Shown: in pieces, positions 16,736-26,049 of the stretch | Position numbering within the stretch: the stretch's first letter is position 1 | How the letters are laid out: each line of letters opens with the position of its first letter | Position numbers and translations under genes: made by a program | Notes under the pieces: model-generated | Seen by the model: the letters and a program-made list of their open reading frames with translations, nothing else | What the model was told of the DNA's origin: nothing | Database searches by the model: none | Origin: Pricia antarctica | GTDB lineage: Bacteria > Bacteroidota > Bacteroidia > Flavobacteriales > Flavobacteriaceae | Reading direction: 5' to 3' | NCBI RefSeq assembly: GCF_900101815.1 | Contig: NZ_FNAO01000002.1 | Span: 1-64,000 of the forward strand | DNA length: 64,000 bases

Positions 16736-18169
16736 CTATTGCTTAATAAAATTCTTATAATGTTCATATCGCTCAAAAATTTGATCCACGTAATTATAAG
16801 GCTCAATGCCGTTTACATAACCATAGTTTACCAATGGATGATTGAAGCTTTGAGGATAGCTTAATGCCAACATCATTTCATTTACGTTGTCATCCCAAAT
16901 ATTTGCATTTAAATTATTCAATTTTGCCAGTTTTCGAGCGTCCATGATATGGTAATAGCCACTATTGTATGCGCCCATCGTAAATTTGATACGTTGCACC
17001 GTATCTGTAATTTCCTCAAAATTATCGTAGATACTTTTCAAATATTTGGAACCTGCATTAATATTGTCAATGGGTTCAGAGCTGTTGGCAACACCTAATT
17101 CTTTCGCGGTACGTGGCATCAATTGCATCAATCCTTGAGCACCTGTCCATGCATTGGCTTCCGTATCAAAACCAGACTCTTGATATACCAGGGAGGCTAA
17201 TAACCGCCAATCCCAACCTATCTCCAAAGCATTTTCCTTTATGATTCCGTCATATTGGCTAATCTGATTGTTGGTAAGACTGTAGAACTCACTGTTCACG
17301 CGCCGATTAAAATATCTTTTGTTCTGAAAGTATTTATTGTAGATTACGTAATAATCGGCTGTCTTTTTCTGACTTTCAATCCATTCGTTGATTTTTTCCA
17401 ATAATACTCCGGAATCTTTGTTGACCGCCCATGCGATACGTTGGGAAAAACTAACAGGAACGGATACATCTAAAATCGGATAATAGGAAGCATTAATGGT
17501 AGCAAGGTTTTTATCTGCTATGGTATAATCCCTTTCTTCTTCAGCTACCATCTTTATTATTTCAGCAGTAGATATTTTTCCCAAAATGGTATCTATTTTG
17601 ATGGTTCCGCCAATTTCCCGGGAGAGATTCCCAAGTCTTTCAAAATAGGAAGAATTGAATCGTACCGATACGGTATCATCTATGAGTTGGATCGGGTCTC
17701 GTATTAATTTTTCCCGTATTTTATCTAAGGTCAATTGACGCCAATTATCAGGTTTTCTTTGTACCAATACCTGATTGGTCAGATAGAGGTAATCGGTAAA
17801 AGCCACTTTTTTTTTCCGTTCGGAAGTAATTGCCAACCCGTATGCCACGAGATCGACATTTCCTTTCTCCAATTCTGACAACAATGAATTTAGGTCTTCC
17901 GCTACGATAAGCTCGAGTTCGAGACCGAAGTGCGTTGCCAGTCGTTGCAAAAGCTCGTATTCATAGCCCATCGCCCTTCCTTTGTACAAAAAATAACTTG
18001 TACTGCTATACGCAATTAGCGCTTTTAATTTACCATCCTCTATTATATCCTCATAATCCCTTATCGTTGCAGTTGCATTATCATTATGATCATCGGTCTT
18101 AGCGGAATTAGAATTGCAGCTAATACATAATACTATACCAATGCCAAGCAGGAAAAGTTTGTTATACAT
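16736..18169 (-). CDS. MltF-type membrane-bound lytic murein transglycosylase
   Basis: Cleaves the glycan strands of peptidoglycan at the outer membrane. The 477 residues comprise a lipoprotein signal with Cys18 (LCISC), a periplasmic solute-binding-like domain (SBP_bac_3, about 40-285) and a C-terminal SLT lysozyme-like domain (about 305-450). Catalytic E331 lies in YQESGF, followed by the family motif GAQGLMQLMPRTA. Domain order and length match MltF. The gene is isolated on the minus strand. No lesions. Confidence 0.93.
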   Translation of the reverse strand: MYNKLFLLGIGIVLCISCNSNSAKTDDHNDNATATIRDYEDIIEDGKLKALIAYSSTSYFLYKGRAMGYEYELLQRLATHFGLELELIVAEDLNSLLSELEKGNVDLVAYGLAITSERKKKVAFTDYLYLTNQVLVQRKPDNWRQLTLDKIREKLIRDPIQLIDDTVSVRFNSSYFERLGNLSREIGGTIKIDTILGKISTAEIIKMVAEEERDYTIADKNLATINASYYPILDVSVPVSFSQRIAWAVNKDSGVLLEKINEWIESQKKTADYYVIYNKYFQNKRYFNRRVNSEFYSLTNNQISQYDGIIKENALEIGWDWRLLASLVYQESGFDTEANAWTGAQGLMQLMPRTAKELGVANSSEPIDNINAGSKYLKSIYDNFEEITDTVQRIKFTMGAYNSGYYHIMDARKLAKLNNLNANIWDDNVNEMMLALSYPQSFNHPLVNYGYVNGIEPYNYVDQIFERYEHYKNFIKQ

Positions 18170-18771
18170 ATCTCGTCCATTTAGGTTAATAAGGGATTTT
18201 ATTGAATTTCTTTTCGTTGAAATTAAATCAATCGGTCAAGGGAACTCACGGAGTTCCGCCATTAAAAAACTAAGCTCGATTTTTGTTACTAAGCCTGCTG
18301 TCGCTAATTAAAAGAGCTGATCGAATTTTCATAGTTCACTTCGGAAATGCCCTAGCCTTTAACCAAATGTTAGGACTATGTGCACCTATCTTATAGCTCG
18401 GTGCACTGGCTAAAAGATACTAAAAAAAGGGGATATCATTTTTCCGGATATTTTAAATGGTTTTGCTTAGGCAAAAAGTTCTTCATTATGGCTTTTAAAG
18501 ACCGGATATAGCTTTTGGATTATCCAGAGTGGTCCAAAGGTGATTTCTTTAGCAGTTTCGGTAATTGACCTTTTCTTTTAGCACCTATGTTTTCTTTCAT
18601 TCCACAAGCTACATTCACTCAAAAATAGGAGTTTCGGGTGGGGCTTGTCCCGAGTGGCGCCGAAGCCGCATATCATTCGTTAATTTGACCTTGTGACAAT
18701 TATGAGTTTTTGTACTATAAATGGTATTGAAGTAGTACTTTTAACGCTTACCAACCTCTTAAAAGCATTTT
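18170..18771. other. 600-bp intergenic region with a dispersed repeat
   Basis: Contains the second copy of the dispersed 48-bp repeat (18580-18627) and a small perfect hairpin GGAACTC-ACG-GAGTTCC at 18241-18257 without a T tract. No gene is recognised. It must hold the divergent promoters of mltF (left) and the sorbosone-dehydrogenase-like gene (right), but no clear Bacteroidota promoter pair is visible. Confidence 0.45.
18580..18627. repeat. Dispersed 48-bp repeat, copy 2
   Basis: Matches 295-342 at 41 of 48 positions with six transitions among seven differences. On the minus strand it stays open on both sides in the V-N-V-A-C-G-M-K-E-N-I frame and continues to about 18520. It lies near a decayed integrase (20067-20250), as copy 1 lies near the intact integrase, so both could be relics of related mobile elements. 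Confidence 0.6.
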
Positions 18772-20046
18772 ATGAATATATTACGCGCTACCCGAAACTT
18801 ATCGGTATTAATCGCCACTCTTGTATTTGCATCAGTTTTCTTACAATGTAAAAGCGAAACCAAAAAAGAGGTAAAAGTGGCTGTCAATGAAACCATTTTG
18901 ACAGCTCCCGAAGGATTTTCCGTTAAAGAGATAGGAAAGGAATTGGGAGCTGTTCGGCATTTGACCGTTGCTGAGAATGGGGATATCTACGCAAATAGAG
19001 CGGTGCTAAAAGACGGCAAGAGTATTATTCTTCTCAGGGATAAAGACAAAGACGGCACCATAGATGAGCAGAGGGAATTTTCCAATGTTCCCGGGACGGG
19101 TATTCTTGCGAAGGACAATTACCTCTACGCCTCTTCTAATTCGGGGGTGTATCGCTATAAATTGAATGATAGTCACGAAATTATTGATTTTGATACGACA
19201 GAAAAAATAGTAGACGGACTTATCGATATGGGGCGCGACAATGCAAAGCCATTTGCTATCGATGGCAACAATAACCTCTATGTAACAATAGGCTCTTGGA
19301 ACGATGCCTGTAGGGATGAACAAACGGAAAAAGGTATGATGCCCTGTACGATATTGGATTCCGCTGGGGGTATTTGGAAATTCAACGCCGATAAACTACA
19401 TCAGACCTATGCCGACGGAACACGATACGCAACGGGTATTAAAAATGCTGTTGGAATCACATGGAATTCCAAAACGAATTCTTTATTTGCCACCGATCAC
19501 GGCCGAGGCGGCTTGGGTGATTTTTATCCAGACCTCTTTACTAAAAAACAAAATAATGAACTGCCCTCTGAAACATTTTATGAATTAAAAGAGAATGATA
19601 ACGGGGGGTGGCCCTATACCTATTTTGATCATATTAAAAATAAGCGAATTCTTGCGCCAGAATACGGTGGAGATGGTGAAAAAGCAAGTAGCGAAAAATT
19701 CGTTGATCCTATTATGGCTTTCCCCGCACATTTCGGTCCAAATGATGTGCTTTTCTATACGGGGGATATGTTCCCTGAAAGATATAAAAATGGGGCGTTC
19801 ATCGCTTTTCACAATCAATCGTCGGAGCTTAAAAAGGGCTTTTTTGTAGCTTTTGTCCCTTTTGAAAATGGAAAGCCAAATGGGGATTGGGAAATTTTCT
19901 TGGACAATTTTTCTGGAATCGATTTGGCGACCCCAAAGGAAGGAGAGGGACTAAAACATCGACCCTGCGGTTTGGCACAGGGCCCCGATGGTGCGCTCTA
20001 TGTCAGTGATGATTTTGGAGGAAGCATTTTTAAGATAACGTCTTAA
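18772..20046 (+). CDS. PQQ-dependent sugar (sorbosone) dehydrogenase-like lipoprotein
   Basis: Periplasmic lipoprotein of 424 residues with a six-bladed beta-propeller of the glucose/sorbosone dehydrogenase family. The signal peptide ends in VFLQC (C26). Propeller landmarks are VRHLTVAENGDIYANRA near 63, DNAKPFAIDGNNNLYVTIGS near 155-175 and ATDHGRGGLGDFYPD near 240. The C-terminal GLAQGPDGALYVSDD strand is present, so the fold is complete. In the family, aldose oxidation depends on PQQ; whether this host makes PQQ cannot be judged here. The gene is flanked by long non-coding stretches and looks monocistronic. Confidence 0.88.
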   Translation: MNILRATRNLSVLIATLVFASVFLQCKSETKKEVKVAVNETILTAPEGFSVKEIGKELGAVRHLTVAENGDIYANRAVLKDGKSIILLRDKDKDGTIDEQREFSNVPGTGILAKDNYLYASSNSGVYRYKLNDSHEIIDFDTTEKIVDGLIDMGRDNAKPFAIDGNNNLYVTIGSWNDACRDEQTEKGMMPCTILDSAGGIWKFNADKLHQTYADGTRYATGIKNAVGITWNSKTNSLFATDHGRGGLGDFYPDLFTKKQNNELPSETFYELKENDNGGWPYTYFDHIKNKRILAPEYGGDGEKASSEKFVDPIMAFPAHFGPNDVLFYTGDMFPERYKNGAFIAFHNQSSELKKGFFVAFVPFENGKPNGDWEIFLDNFSGIDLATPKEGEGLKHRPCGLAQGPDGALYVSDDFGGSIFKITS

Positions 20047-20738
20047 ATATCTTTATAATCAATTGGATAGCATCTTATGCCTACGATTTTCGATTTGCAT
20101 GGGTGTAGGGCATCATGTAGTAAAATTGGAAAGACGTCATTGGTATCCCTCCTGTTTTCATGGTAATAGTTCAAGACTCACCTTGTGGTCGTTACAATTT
20201 TCAGCGAGAAGCTGCACTGGGTTTTAGCCTTGGCATAAATGATACGAGTCCGGTTGGAGGTCAATGAATCTAGTATATTACGACAGGCAGGAAACACTTT
20301 TCATCAATTGAATTCACGTTCTAAAATCCTTGAGCCAATTTTTGTGGTGACCTCACGGAAACAACTTCAAGAGAATCATTATTCTTGGCCACTACGATAT
20401 TCCTGGTTCCGTTTATTTCAATAGTTTAATCAGAAAAAACAAGGGTACGGCCTCATCAATATAAAAGCAAAGCTCGTGCCACCTCACATTTTAGGATAGG
20501 AGTAATCATGTTGGTAACGAATCTGATCAAGTTCGCAGAATTGCACAACTTTTAATTCTGACTTATTGAATAAACCATATCTAATGGTAAGCGGCCAGTT
20601 GGGTATGAAGGCTAACAGCTACGAAATCTTTTTTGTTCACCTGTCGTAAACCATATTCATAGTATGATTCCAACTACGATTGAAGAATAGGTTTGCCGCT
20701 CGATAGGTGGGCGGATGTAAAGGTGCTGACCGTTATAA
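20047..20738. other. Non-coding region with mobile-element debris
   Basis: Nearly 700 bases without an intact gene. A 184-bp integrase relic occupies 20067-20250. The remaining bases up to 20738 contain many stops and nothing I can identify, though they may be further debris of the same element. Confidence 0.5.
20067..20250 (-). pseudogene. Decayed tyrosine integrase fragment
   Basis: This stretch aligns without net gaps to 2260-2443 of the intact integrase gene on the same strand. The best block, around 20110-20160, is nearly identical (it shares GGTATCCCTCCTGTTTTCAT). It corresponds to about residues 266-327, between the catalytic arginines. Stops interrupt it and neither the N-terminus nor the catalytic C-terminus is present, so it is a dead fragment of a related integrase. 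Confidence 0.75.
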
Positions 20739-23700
20739 TTAATTCGGAAGGTCAATTATTGTCTTCTTCCCCACGAAATCATAAAGTTCGATTTGTTTTT
20801 CTCCGTCATATAGTTTGAGAATGCGCGATGATTGTGATAAGTACGAAGAGCCGTAATAGCATTCCTGCCAACGTTCCGTGCCGTTAAAGTTGACAATCTT
20901 GACCTTCAAGGTGGCTGTTGGAACATCGAAAAGGGTGCACTCCTTTTCAGGATTAACCGTGCTATATAAACGTAACCGACCTGAATTTCTTCCGAAAAGA
21001 GCTATAAATTGGCCGTCGATTTGAAGCGATACGGCACCCCTGTTGTCACCATCAACAAATAAACCCGTATGCGAGTTGGAAAACGGTTCGAAGTCCCCTT
21101 TGCCATTTCCTCTTAAAAAGCAGCCCTTAAAGGCGTCATATCTACCGCTTCCTACTTCTGTGCCGAAATCGTTTCCTGTTAGCACAATATCCAAAAAACC
21201 ATCGGAATCGAAGTCCTGCACCAAAATACCATAAACTGGAGCCAACTGGGCTTCCCGTGGAAGATTGATCAGTTCAAATTGGCCATTCCCATCATTGCGG
21301 AGATAACTAGTGGCGAAATTAAAGGCTTTGACCTGATAGGCACTGCTTTTTTCTTTTGGGGATAAAAGGTCGTCCAGCTTCGCCTGGGCATAACTGGCAT
21401 AATCCGGGAATTTTTTCTTCATCGCTGGAATCTGCTTGATGAAATCGTCTCTGGAATGTATAGGGTGTTCGACGCCGTTGACGTAGGAGGTAAGAATAGG
21501 GTCTAAAACACCGTTGCGGTCGTAGTCTAGGCCATAGGCGGTTATTGGTTCTTTGGGCGAAGCTTTATATTTGGTGTTCAGGCCTAAGTTACCAAGAATA
21601 TAATCGATGTCGCCATCTTTGTCAAAGTCACCACCATTAATACTGTTCCACCATCCAGAAGTGTAAGAAAGACCTGTTTTTCCCGATACATTTTCCAATT
21701 TCCCGTTGTCATTTTCAAAAAATTGAATGTCCATAAACTCCCCGATAGCGATAAGGTCGGTGTCTCCATCGTTGTCGAAATCCGTCCATAGGGCGTCCGT
21801 GACCATTCCAATTTTTCGTAATGCTGGGGCCAGTTGGCTGGTTACATCAGTAAATCGTCCGTTTTCGTTTTGCAGCAGATAGCTGTCAGGTGGTAATGGA
21901 TATTTAAGGGGTACGAGTCTTCCACCAACAAAAAGATCCAGATCGCCATCCCTGTCGAAATCTGCTGCCCGCACACAAGAACCGCTTGACAACATAGTCG
22001 GAAGTGATTTTTCATCCAACGAAAAATTACCCTTGCCGTCGTTATTGTAGAGCCGATCTTGAAAGTATTCCGAACCTTCATAAAATTCATTACTGCCGCT
22101 TACAATGTACAGGTCTTGATCTCCATCGCTATCGTAGTCAAAAAAAAGGATGCCCGTATCTTCCTCATATTTTTCCTTTTCGTTTTTGACCAAGGGCTTC
22201 TGTTCGAACCGTTTATCCGGTTTGCTGTAAAAGAGCTGTCCGCTACGGTTATAACCGCCCCCTACGAAGAAATCTTCCCGACCGTCCCCATTGATGTCAG
22301 AAACGGCGATTCCTGGACCTTGGCGGGAATGTTTATGGGGAAGTAGAAATTGCCGGTTAAAATCGAGATAGTCTTCTTCATCGTGTTTGTAATTAATTTC
22401 ATAGTTATCGGTGACTTCCTGAAATAGTAAGGAGGCTGGGGCAACCGAAGGTCGTTTCAAACTGTCGGTCGCAGTTTTCGTTTTGTTGATTACCAAAAGT
22501 TGATTAGCTTTCAGGTCACATAGAATGCTGTATTTTCCGTCCGGCCATTCCACGGAAAGACTGTCGATTGTGCGAATGTCGCCGAGTCCAAAATGTAGTT
22601 TGTAATCCACGGAAGATTGGTAACCCCTAGTAACGGATTGTTGGAGCATTTGTATACTATCACTGGTAAACAATCGAACTTCAGCCCCTAAGGCATTTAG
22701 GTTTAAGCTGTCTCCCACTAGACCGATATTGATGAAATTATGGTCGGGAAGCTTCTCGGAACGGTTTTCATAAATAAATGCGACCGAATTTATGGTATTG
22801 GCAACGATATCGAGATCACCATCGTTATCCAGATCGGCATAGGCCGTGCCGTTAGATAAGGACGGTTCGTTTAGACCCCATTTTTCGGAAACATCTTGGA
22901 AGCTCAAATCACCGTTATTTTTAAACATAAAATTGGAAAGAGCAATGGAGGGCATTTGCCGTGCTTTTCGTTTGAGCGCGGCATCAAGACTATCTTGGGT
23001 AACATTGCCCGATAAAGACCCCGTATAGTTAATAAAATCGAGATCGGTAATATCACGTAAATAACCATTGCTCATAAACAGATCTTTCAAACCATCATTG
23101 TCAAAGTCGGCAAAAAGGGGCGACCAGCTCCAGTCCGTTGCCTGAATACCTGCCAACTGCCCGATTTCGGAAAAAGATGTCGGATAATTACCTACTTGTC
23201 CGTTATTGAGTTGTAAAGTGTTCCGCATATATTGCGGCATATAACCTTGTTGCAACGTATATTGAAAAAGGTCGTAGTTCAACGGACCGGACATTTTTTT
23301 TTCGTGGAAGTTGTCACGGGGCAGCATGTCAGCAGTGACCATATCGATTAATCCGTCATTATTAAAATCGGCCATATCGTTACCCATACTAAAATGGCTG
23401 ACATGGTCGAGATGGGTTTGGGACATTTGGTCAAAAGCGCCCTGTTGATTATTGATATAGAGGTAGTCGTTCGCAATGAAGTCATTGGTAACAAAAATAT
23501 CCTCCCAACCGTCTTCGTTTACATCGGCAATACCTACACCCAGCCCCATGCCATCATACCGGATACCTGCTAGTAAGGATACATCGGTAAAGGTGATTTT
23601 GTAGGATTCGGTTTCCTCGTTCCGATATAATCGATCGTTTGCCGGTCCGCTTCCATCCTTGATCAAGGGAAGCACGTTGTTGGGGTCCCGAATGGCGTTG

Positions 23701-24308
23701 GTATGGTTCAGAAGATAGAGGTCGAGATCGCCGTCTTTATCATAATCGAAGAATGCGGCCTGGGTGGAATAGCTGGTATCGGCCAGACCGAAAGTTTCGG
23801 CCTTTTCCTCAAAAGTCTCATTGCCTTGATTAATAAAAAGTAAGTTTTTGCGCTGTCCGGGCTCATAGTTGCCCGAGCGGCAAACATAGATATCCAATAG
23901 ACCGTCGTGGTTGATGTCGACCATGGTAACACCGGTAGACCATCCAGGAATATCGATTCCGGCCGATGCGGTAATGTCTTCAAATTTTAAACCTCCTTTG
24001 TTCAAGTACAGACGGTCATCGACCATATTTCCCGTAAAATATAAATCTGGCAAACTGTCATTATTGATATCCCCTATGGCCACCCCCCCTCCGTTATATA
24101 CATAGAAAAAGTCGACCATATTAAAGGTTTCGTTTTCAACTATACGGTTATTGAACGTGATGTTGGAGCTATCGGAAGATATTTTACGGAAACGGATTTC
24201 GTAGTTTTGGGTATCACTATCACGAGATTTCTCCCCAATACAAGACGACAGAAGGACTAACGCAAAAATTAAGACAAATAATGTTGGTAAACGGTTCATA
24301 CGTGTCAT
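20739..24308 (-). CDS. Giant FG-GAP/VCBS and ASPIC/UnbV repeat lipoprotein (CRTAC1-like)
   Basis: Surface or periplasmic lipoprotein of 1189 residues. The signal peptide ends in LLSSC (C23). Many FG-GAP/VCBS-type repeats follow, each with a calcium-binding DxDxDG-like loop (for example DINNDSLPDLYF, DYDKDGDLDLYL, DFDRDGDLDLFV), forming probably two beta-propellers. An ASPIC/UnbV domain is at about 555-610 (LGAEVRLFTSD to VEWPDGKYS). A second ATG nine bases downstream (24299) is an equally good start. The gene lies downstream of SusC/SusD on the same strand, separated by a terminator, an arrangement often seen in marine Bacteroidota. The function is unknown; glycan binding or processing at the cell surface is the usual guess. 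Confidence 0.88.
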   Translation of the reverse strand: MTRMNRLPTLFVLIFALVLLSSCIGEKSRDSDTQNYEIRFRKISSDSSNITFNNRIVENETFNMVDFFYVYNGGGVAIGDINNDSLPDLYFTGNMVDDRLYLNKGGLKFEDITASAGIDIPGWSTGVTMVDINHDGLLDIYVCRSGNYEPGQRKNLLFINQGNETFEEKAETFGLADTSYSTQAAFFDYDKDGDLDLYLLNHTNAIRDPNNVLPLIKDGSGPANDRLYRNEETESYKITFTDVSLLAGIRYDGMGLGVGIADVNEDGWEDIFVTNDFIANDYLYINNQQGAFDQMSQTHLDHVSHFSMGNDMADFNNDGLIDMVTADMLPRDNFHEKKMSGPLNYDLFQYTLQQGYMPQYMRNTLQLNNGQVGNYPTSFSEIGQLAGIQATDWSWSPLFADFDNDGLKDLFMSNGYLRDITDLDFINYTGSLSGNVTQDSLDAALKRKARQMPSIALSNFMFKNNGDLSFQDVSEKWGLNEPSLSNGTAYADLDNDGDLDIVANTINSVAFIYENRSEKLPDHNFINIGLVGDSLNLNALGAEVRLFTSDSIQMLQQSVTRGYQSSVDYKLHFGLGDIRTIDSLSVEWPDGKYSILCDLKANQLLVINKTKTATDSLKRPSVAPASLLFQEVTDNYEINYKHDEEDYLDFNRQFLLPHKHSRQGPGIAVSDINGDGREDFFVGGGYNRSGQLFYSKPDKRFEQKPLVKNEKEKYEEDTGILFFDYDSDGDQDLYIVSGSNEFYEGSEYFQDRLYNNDGKGNFSLDEKSLPTMLSSGSCVRAADFDRDGDLDLFVGGRLVPLKYPLPPDSYLLQNENGRFTDVTSQLAPALRKIGMVTDALWTDFDNDGDTDLIAIGEFMDIQFFENDNGKLENVSGKTGLSYTSGWWNSINGGDFDKDGDIDYILGNLGLNTKYKASPKEPITAYGLDYDRNGVLDPILTSYVNGVEHPIHSRDDFIKQIPAMKKKFPDYASYAQAKLDDLLSPKEKSSAYQVKAFNFATSYLRNDGNGQFELINLPREAQLAPVYGILVQDFDSDGFLDIVLTGNDFGTEVGSGRYDAFKGCFLRGNGKGDFEPFSNSHTGLFVDGDNRGAVSLQIDGQFIALFGRNSGRLRLYSTVNPEKECTLFDVPTATLKVKIVNFNGTERWQECYYGSSYLSQSSRILKLYDGEKQIELYDFVGKKTIIDLPN

Positions 24309-24368
24309 GTCAATTTCAACATTTTCGAAAGATACTTCTAATTGAGATTTTGTAGCGATTTCGAATAA

Positions 24369-24397
24369 AAAAACCTGCCAGAAGCGGCAGGTTTTTT
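24369..24397 (-). terminator. Terminator after susD
   Basis: The stem AACCTGCC (24372-24379) / GGCAGGTT (24386-24393) has a 6-base loop, is preceded by a run of A and followed by a run of T, so it can terminate in either direction. It lies between the end of susD (24446) and the start of the VCBS lipoprotein gene and would limit, though perhaps not abolish, readthrough from the susCD operon. Confidence 0.85.
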
Positions 24398-24445
24398 AAA
24401 ATTAATCTAATCTGGACAGATCTGGCAGGAAGGTCCAAAAGTAAT

Positions 24446-26026
24446 TTAATACGCTGGATTTTGAGTAACGTTCGGATTGCCCAGTACTTCGTTCAACGGT
24501 ATCGGTAATACATAATCTTTTGCCGAAAGCGTACGATCTACATCGTAGGTGTCTATGAATTCCTGAATGTATTCCCCAAGATAATCAGGCGAACCGCCGA
24601 AAGTACTTTTGCGCTTCAGTTCTGGATAGGTCTCACACTCCATGGCGAATTCAAGTACCCGCTCGTTCACGATAGCATCCCTTAAGGCATCTTGGCTCAA
24701 ACCTGAGAGCGGTTCAAGACCTGCTCGTGCTCGTACCAGATTGATTCCAAAATAAGCGTCTCCCGTTCCACTTTCGTTAGCCGCTTCTGAATGGCCCAAT
24801 AAAATATCGGCCAAACGAACATATACGATATTCTTCTCGGTATCGTTGGAATTGGAAATTCCCATCTCTGTATATTTTGCAGACCATCCATCGGAGAATA
24901 TAAGTTCATCGGGATTGTTTGGATCGGCATCAGCGGAAACCATTCCACCAAAACGGCTTAGATTATAGGGTGCAGCATCGCTCCAGTGAACGATCGGCAA
25001 TTCTCCTTTGGCAGTTTTTCCGGGTCGTGTACTTGGATATTCGGTGATAAAAGTACCTGCGATACGCTTATCTGCGGGATCGTACTTTTCACGAAAAGCT
25101 TTGGTAGCATTGATCCAGTGCCAACCAACACCTCCTAAATCGTTTGGCAAATCACCGGGAATATAATGTTGGTGGTAATTTTGGTTTTCTCCCGCATTGG
25201 CAGAAGATGAAACTTGGGCCTCGAATATACGTTCCCCTGAATTTTCGGTAGCAACGGCAAAATTGTCGGCAAAGTCATCAAAAAGTGCAAAACCGCCATC
25301 ATTGACAATCGTTTCTGCAGTAGTTCGTGCCTCGTTCCATTTTTCATCCTGTAGATAAGCCTTGGTCAATAGGCCCAAAGCTGCCCAATGGGTCGCACGA
25401 CCTATATTTTCTGAAGTATAAGATTCGGGCAAAAGGGCGGCAGCTGTATTAAGGTCCGCTTCAATCAAATCCAACGCAACACGTTTACCGTTTTCGTTTG
25501 AGGGTAAATCTTTATCACTCAAAGTTTTTTCGGTAGTAACCGGAATATCGTCGAAATAGCGAACCAGATTGTAATAATAAAAAGCCCTCAAAAACAGGGC
25601 TTCACCCTTAACACGGTCGATCAAGGCGGTGTTGGGCACTCCGTTTTCTTTGAGCTGGTCGGCTTTTTGAATAAGTGCATTGGCCCTATTTATATTCTCG
25701 TAAGATATTCTCCAATAGGTAGCAATGTAGTCATCGCCTGGGTTAACGTTACCGTTTTGAAAATCCAGTGGACCTTTTTCCCATCCTACTTGATAACCTA
25801 CAAGGCACTCAAATACAAAACGATCATAAAAATGGTTGAACCAATCACGCCCATAACCGATGCCGTCATAAACGGCATTTACACCAAGTTCTAATTGCTC
25901 TGCAGTACTAAAGAAGTTTTCCTGTGTGGTAAAATCAGGATTCTCTTCCAAATCGGAACATCCTAAGGGTATAATCAAGGCTATCACCCAAATCAATCTT
26001 ACAAACTTAAAATTTATTGTTTTCAT
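24446..26026 (-). CDS. SusD/RagB family glycan-binding lipoprotein
   Basis: Surface lipoprotein that captures oligosaccharides as the lid of a SusC-type channel. The 526 residues start with a signal peptide ending in IPLGC (C23). They include the N-terminal SusD-like region with TPR-type helices (about 35-230, with LFLRAFYYYNLVRYF at about 145-160) and the C-terminal SusD_RagB region, ending in a typical NPVLGNPNVTQNPAY-like tail. Length is normal and the gene intact. It follows susC by 23 bp on the same strand, forming the canonical pair. The bound glycan cannot be read from sequence. Confidence 0.97.
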   Translation of the reverse strand: MKTINFKFVRLIWVIALIIPLGCSDLEENPDFTTQENFFSTAEQLELGVNAVYDGIGYGRDWFNHFYDRFVFECLVGYQVGWEKGPLDFQNGNVNPGDDYIATYWRISYENINRANALIQKADQLKENGVPNTALIDRVKGEALFLRAFYYYNLVRYFDDIPVTTEKTLSDKDLPSNENGKRVALDLIEADLNTAAALLPESYTSENIGRATHWAALGLLTKAYLQDEKWNEARTTAETIVNDGGFALFDDFADNFAVATENSGERIFEAQVSSSANAGENQNYHQHYIPGDLPNDLGGVGWHWINATKAFREKYDPADKRIAGTFITEYPSTRPGKTAKGELPIVHWSDAAPYNLSRFGGMVSADADPNNPDELIFSDGWSAKYTEMGISNSNDTEKNIVYVRLADILLGHSEAANESGTGDAYFGINLVRARAGLEPLSGLSQDALRDAIVNERVLEFAMECETYPELKRKSTFGGSPDYLGEYIQEFIDTYDVDRTLSAKDYVLPIPLNEVLGNPNVTQNPAY

Positions 26027-26049
26027 AATGCATTTTTTTTGTTAATGTA

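Noticed and set aside
18241-18257. Perfect 7-bp hairpin GGAACTC-ACG-GAGTTCC
   Set aside because: It has no T tract and no gene end beside it, so it is neither a terminator nor a convincing operator.
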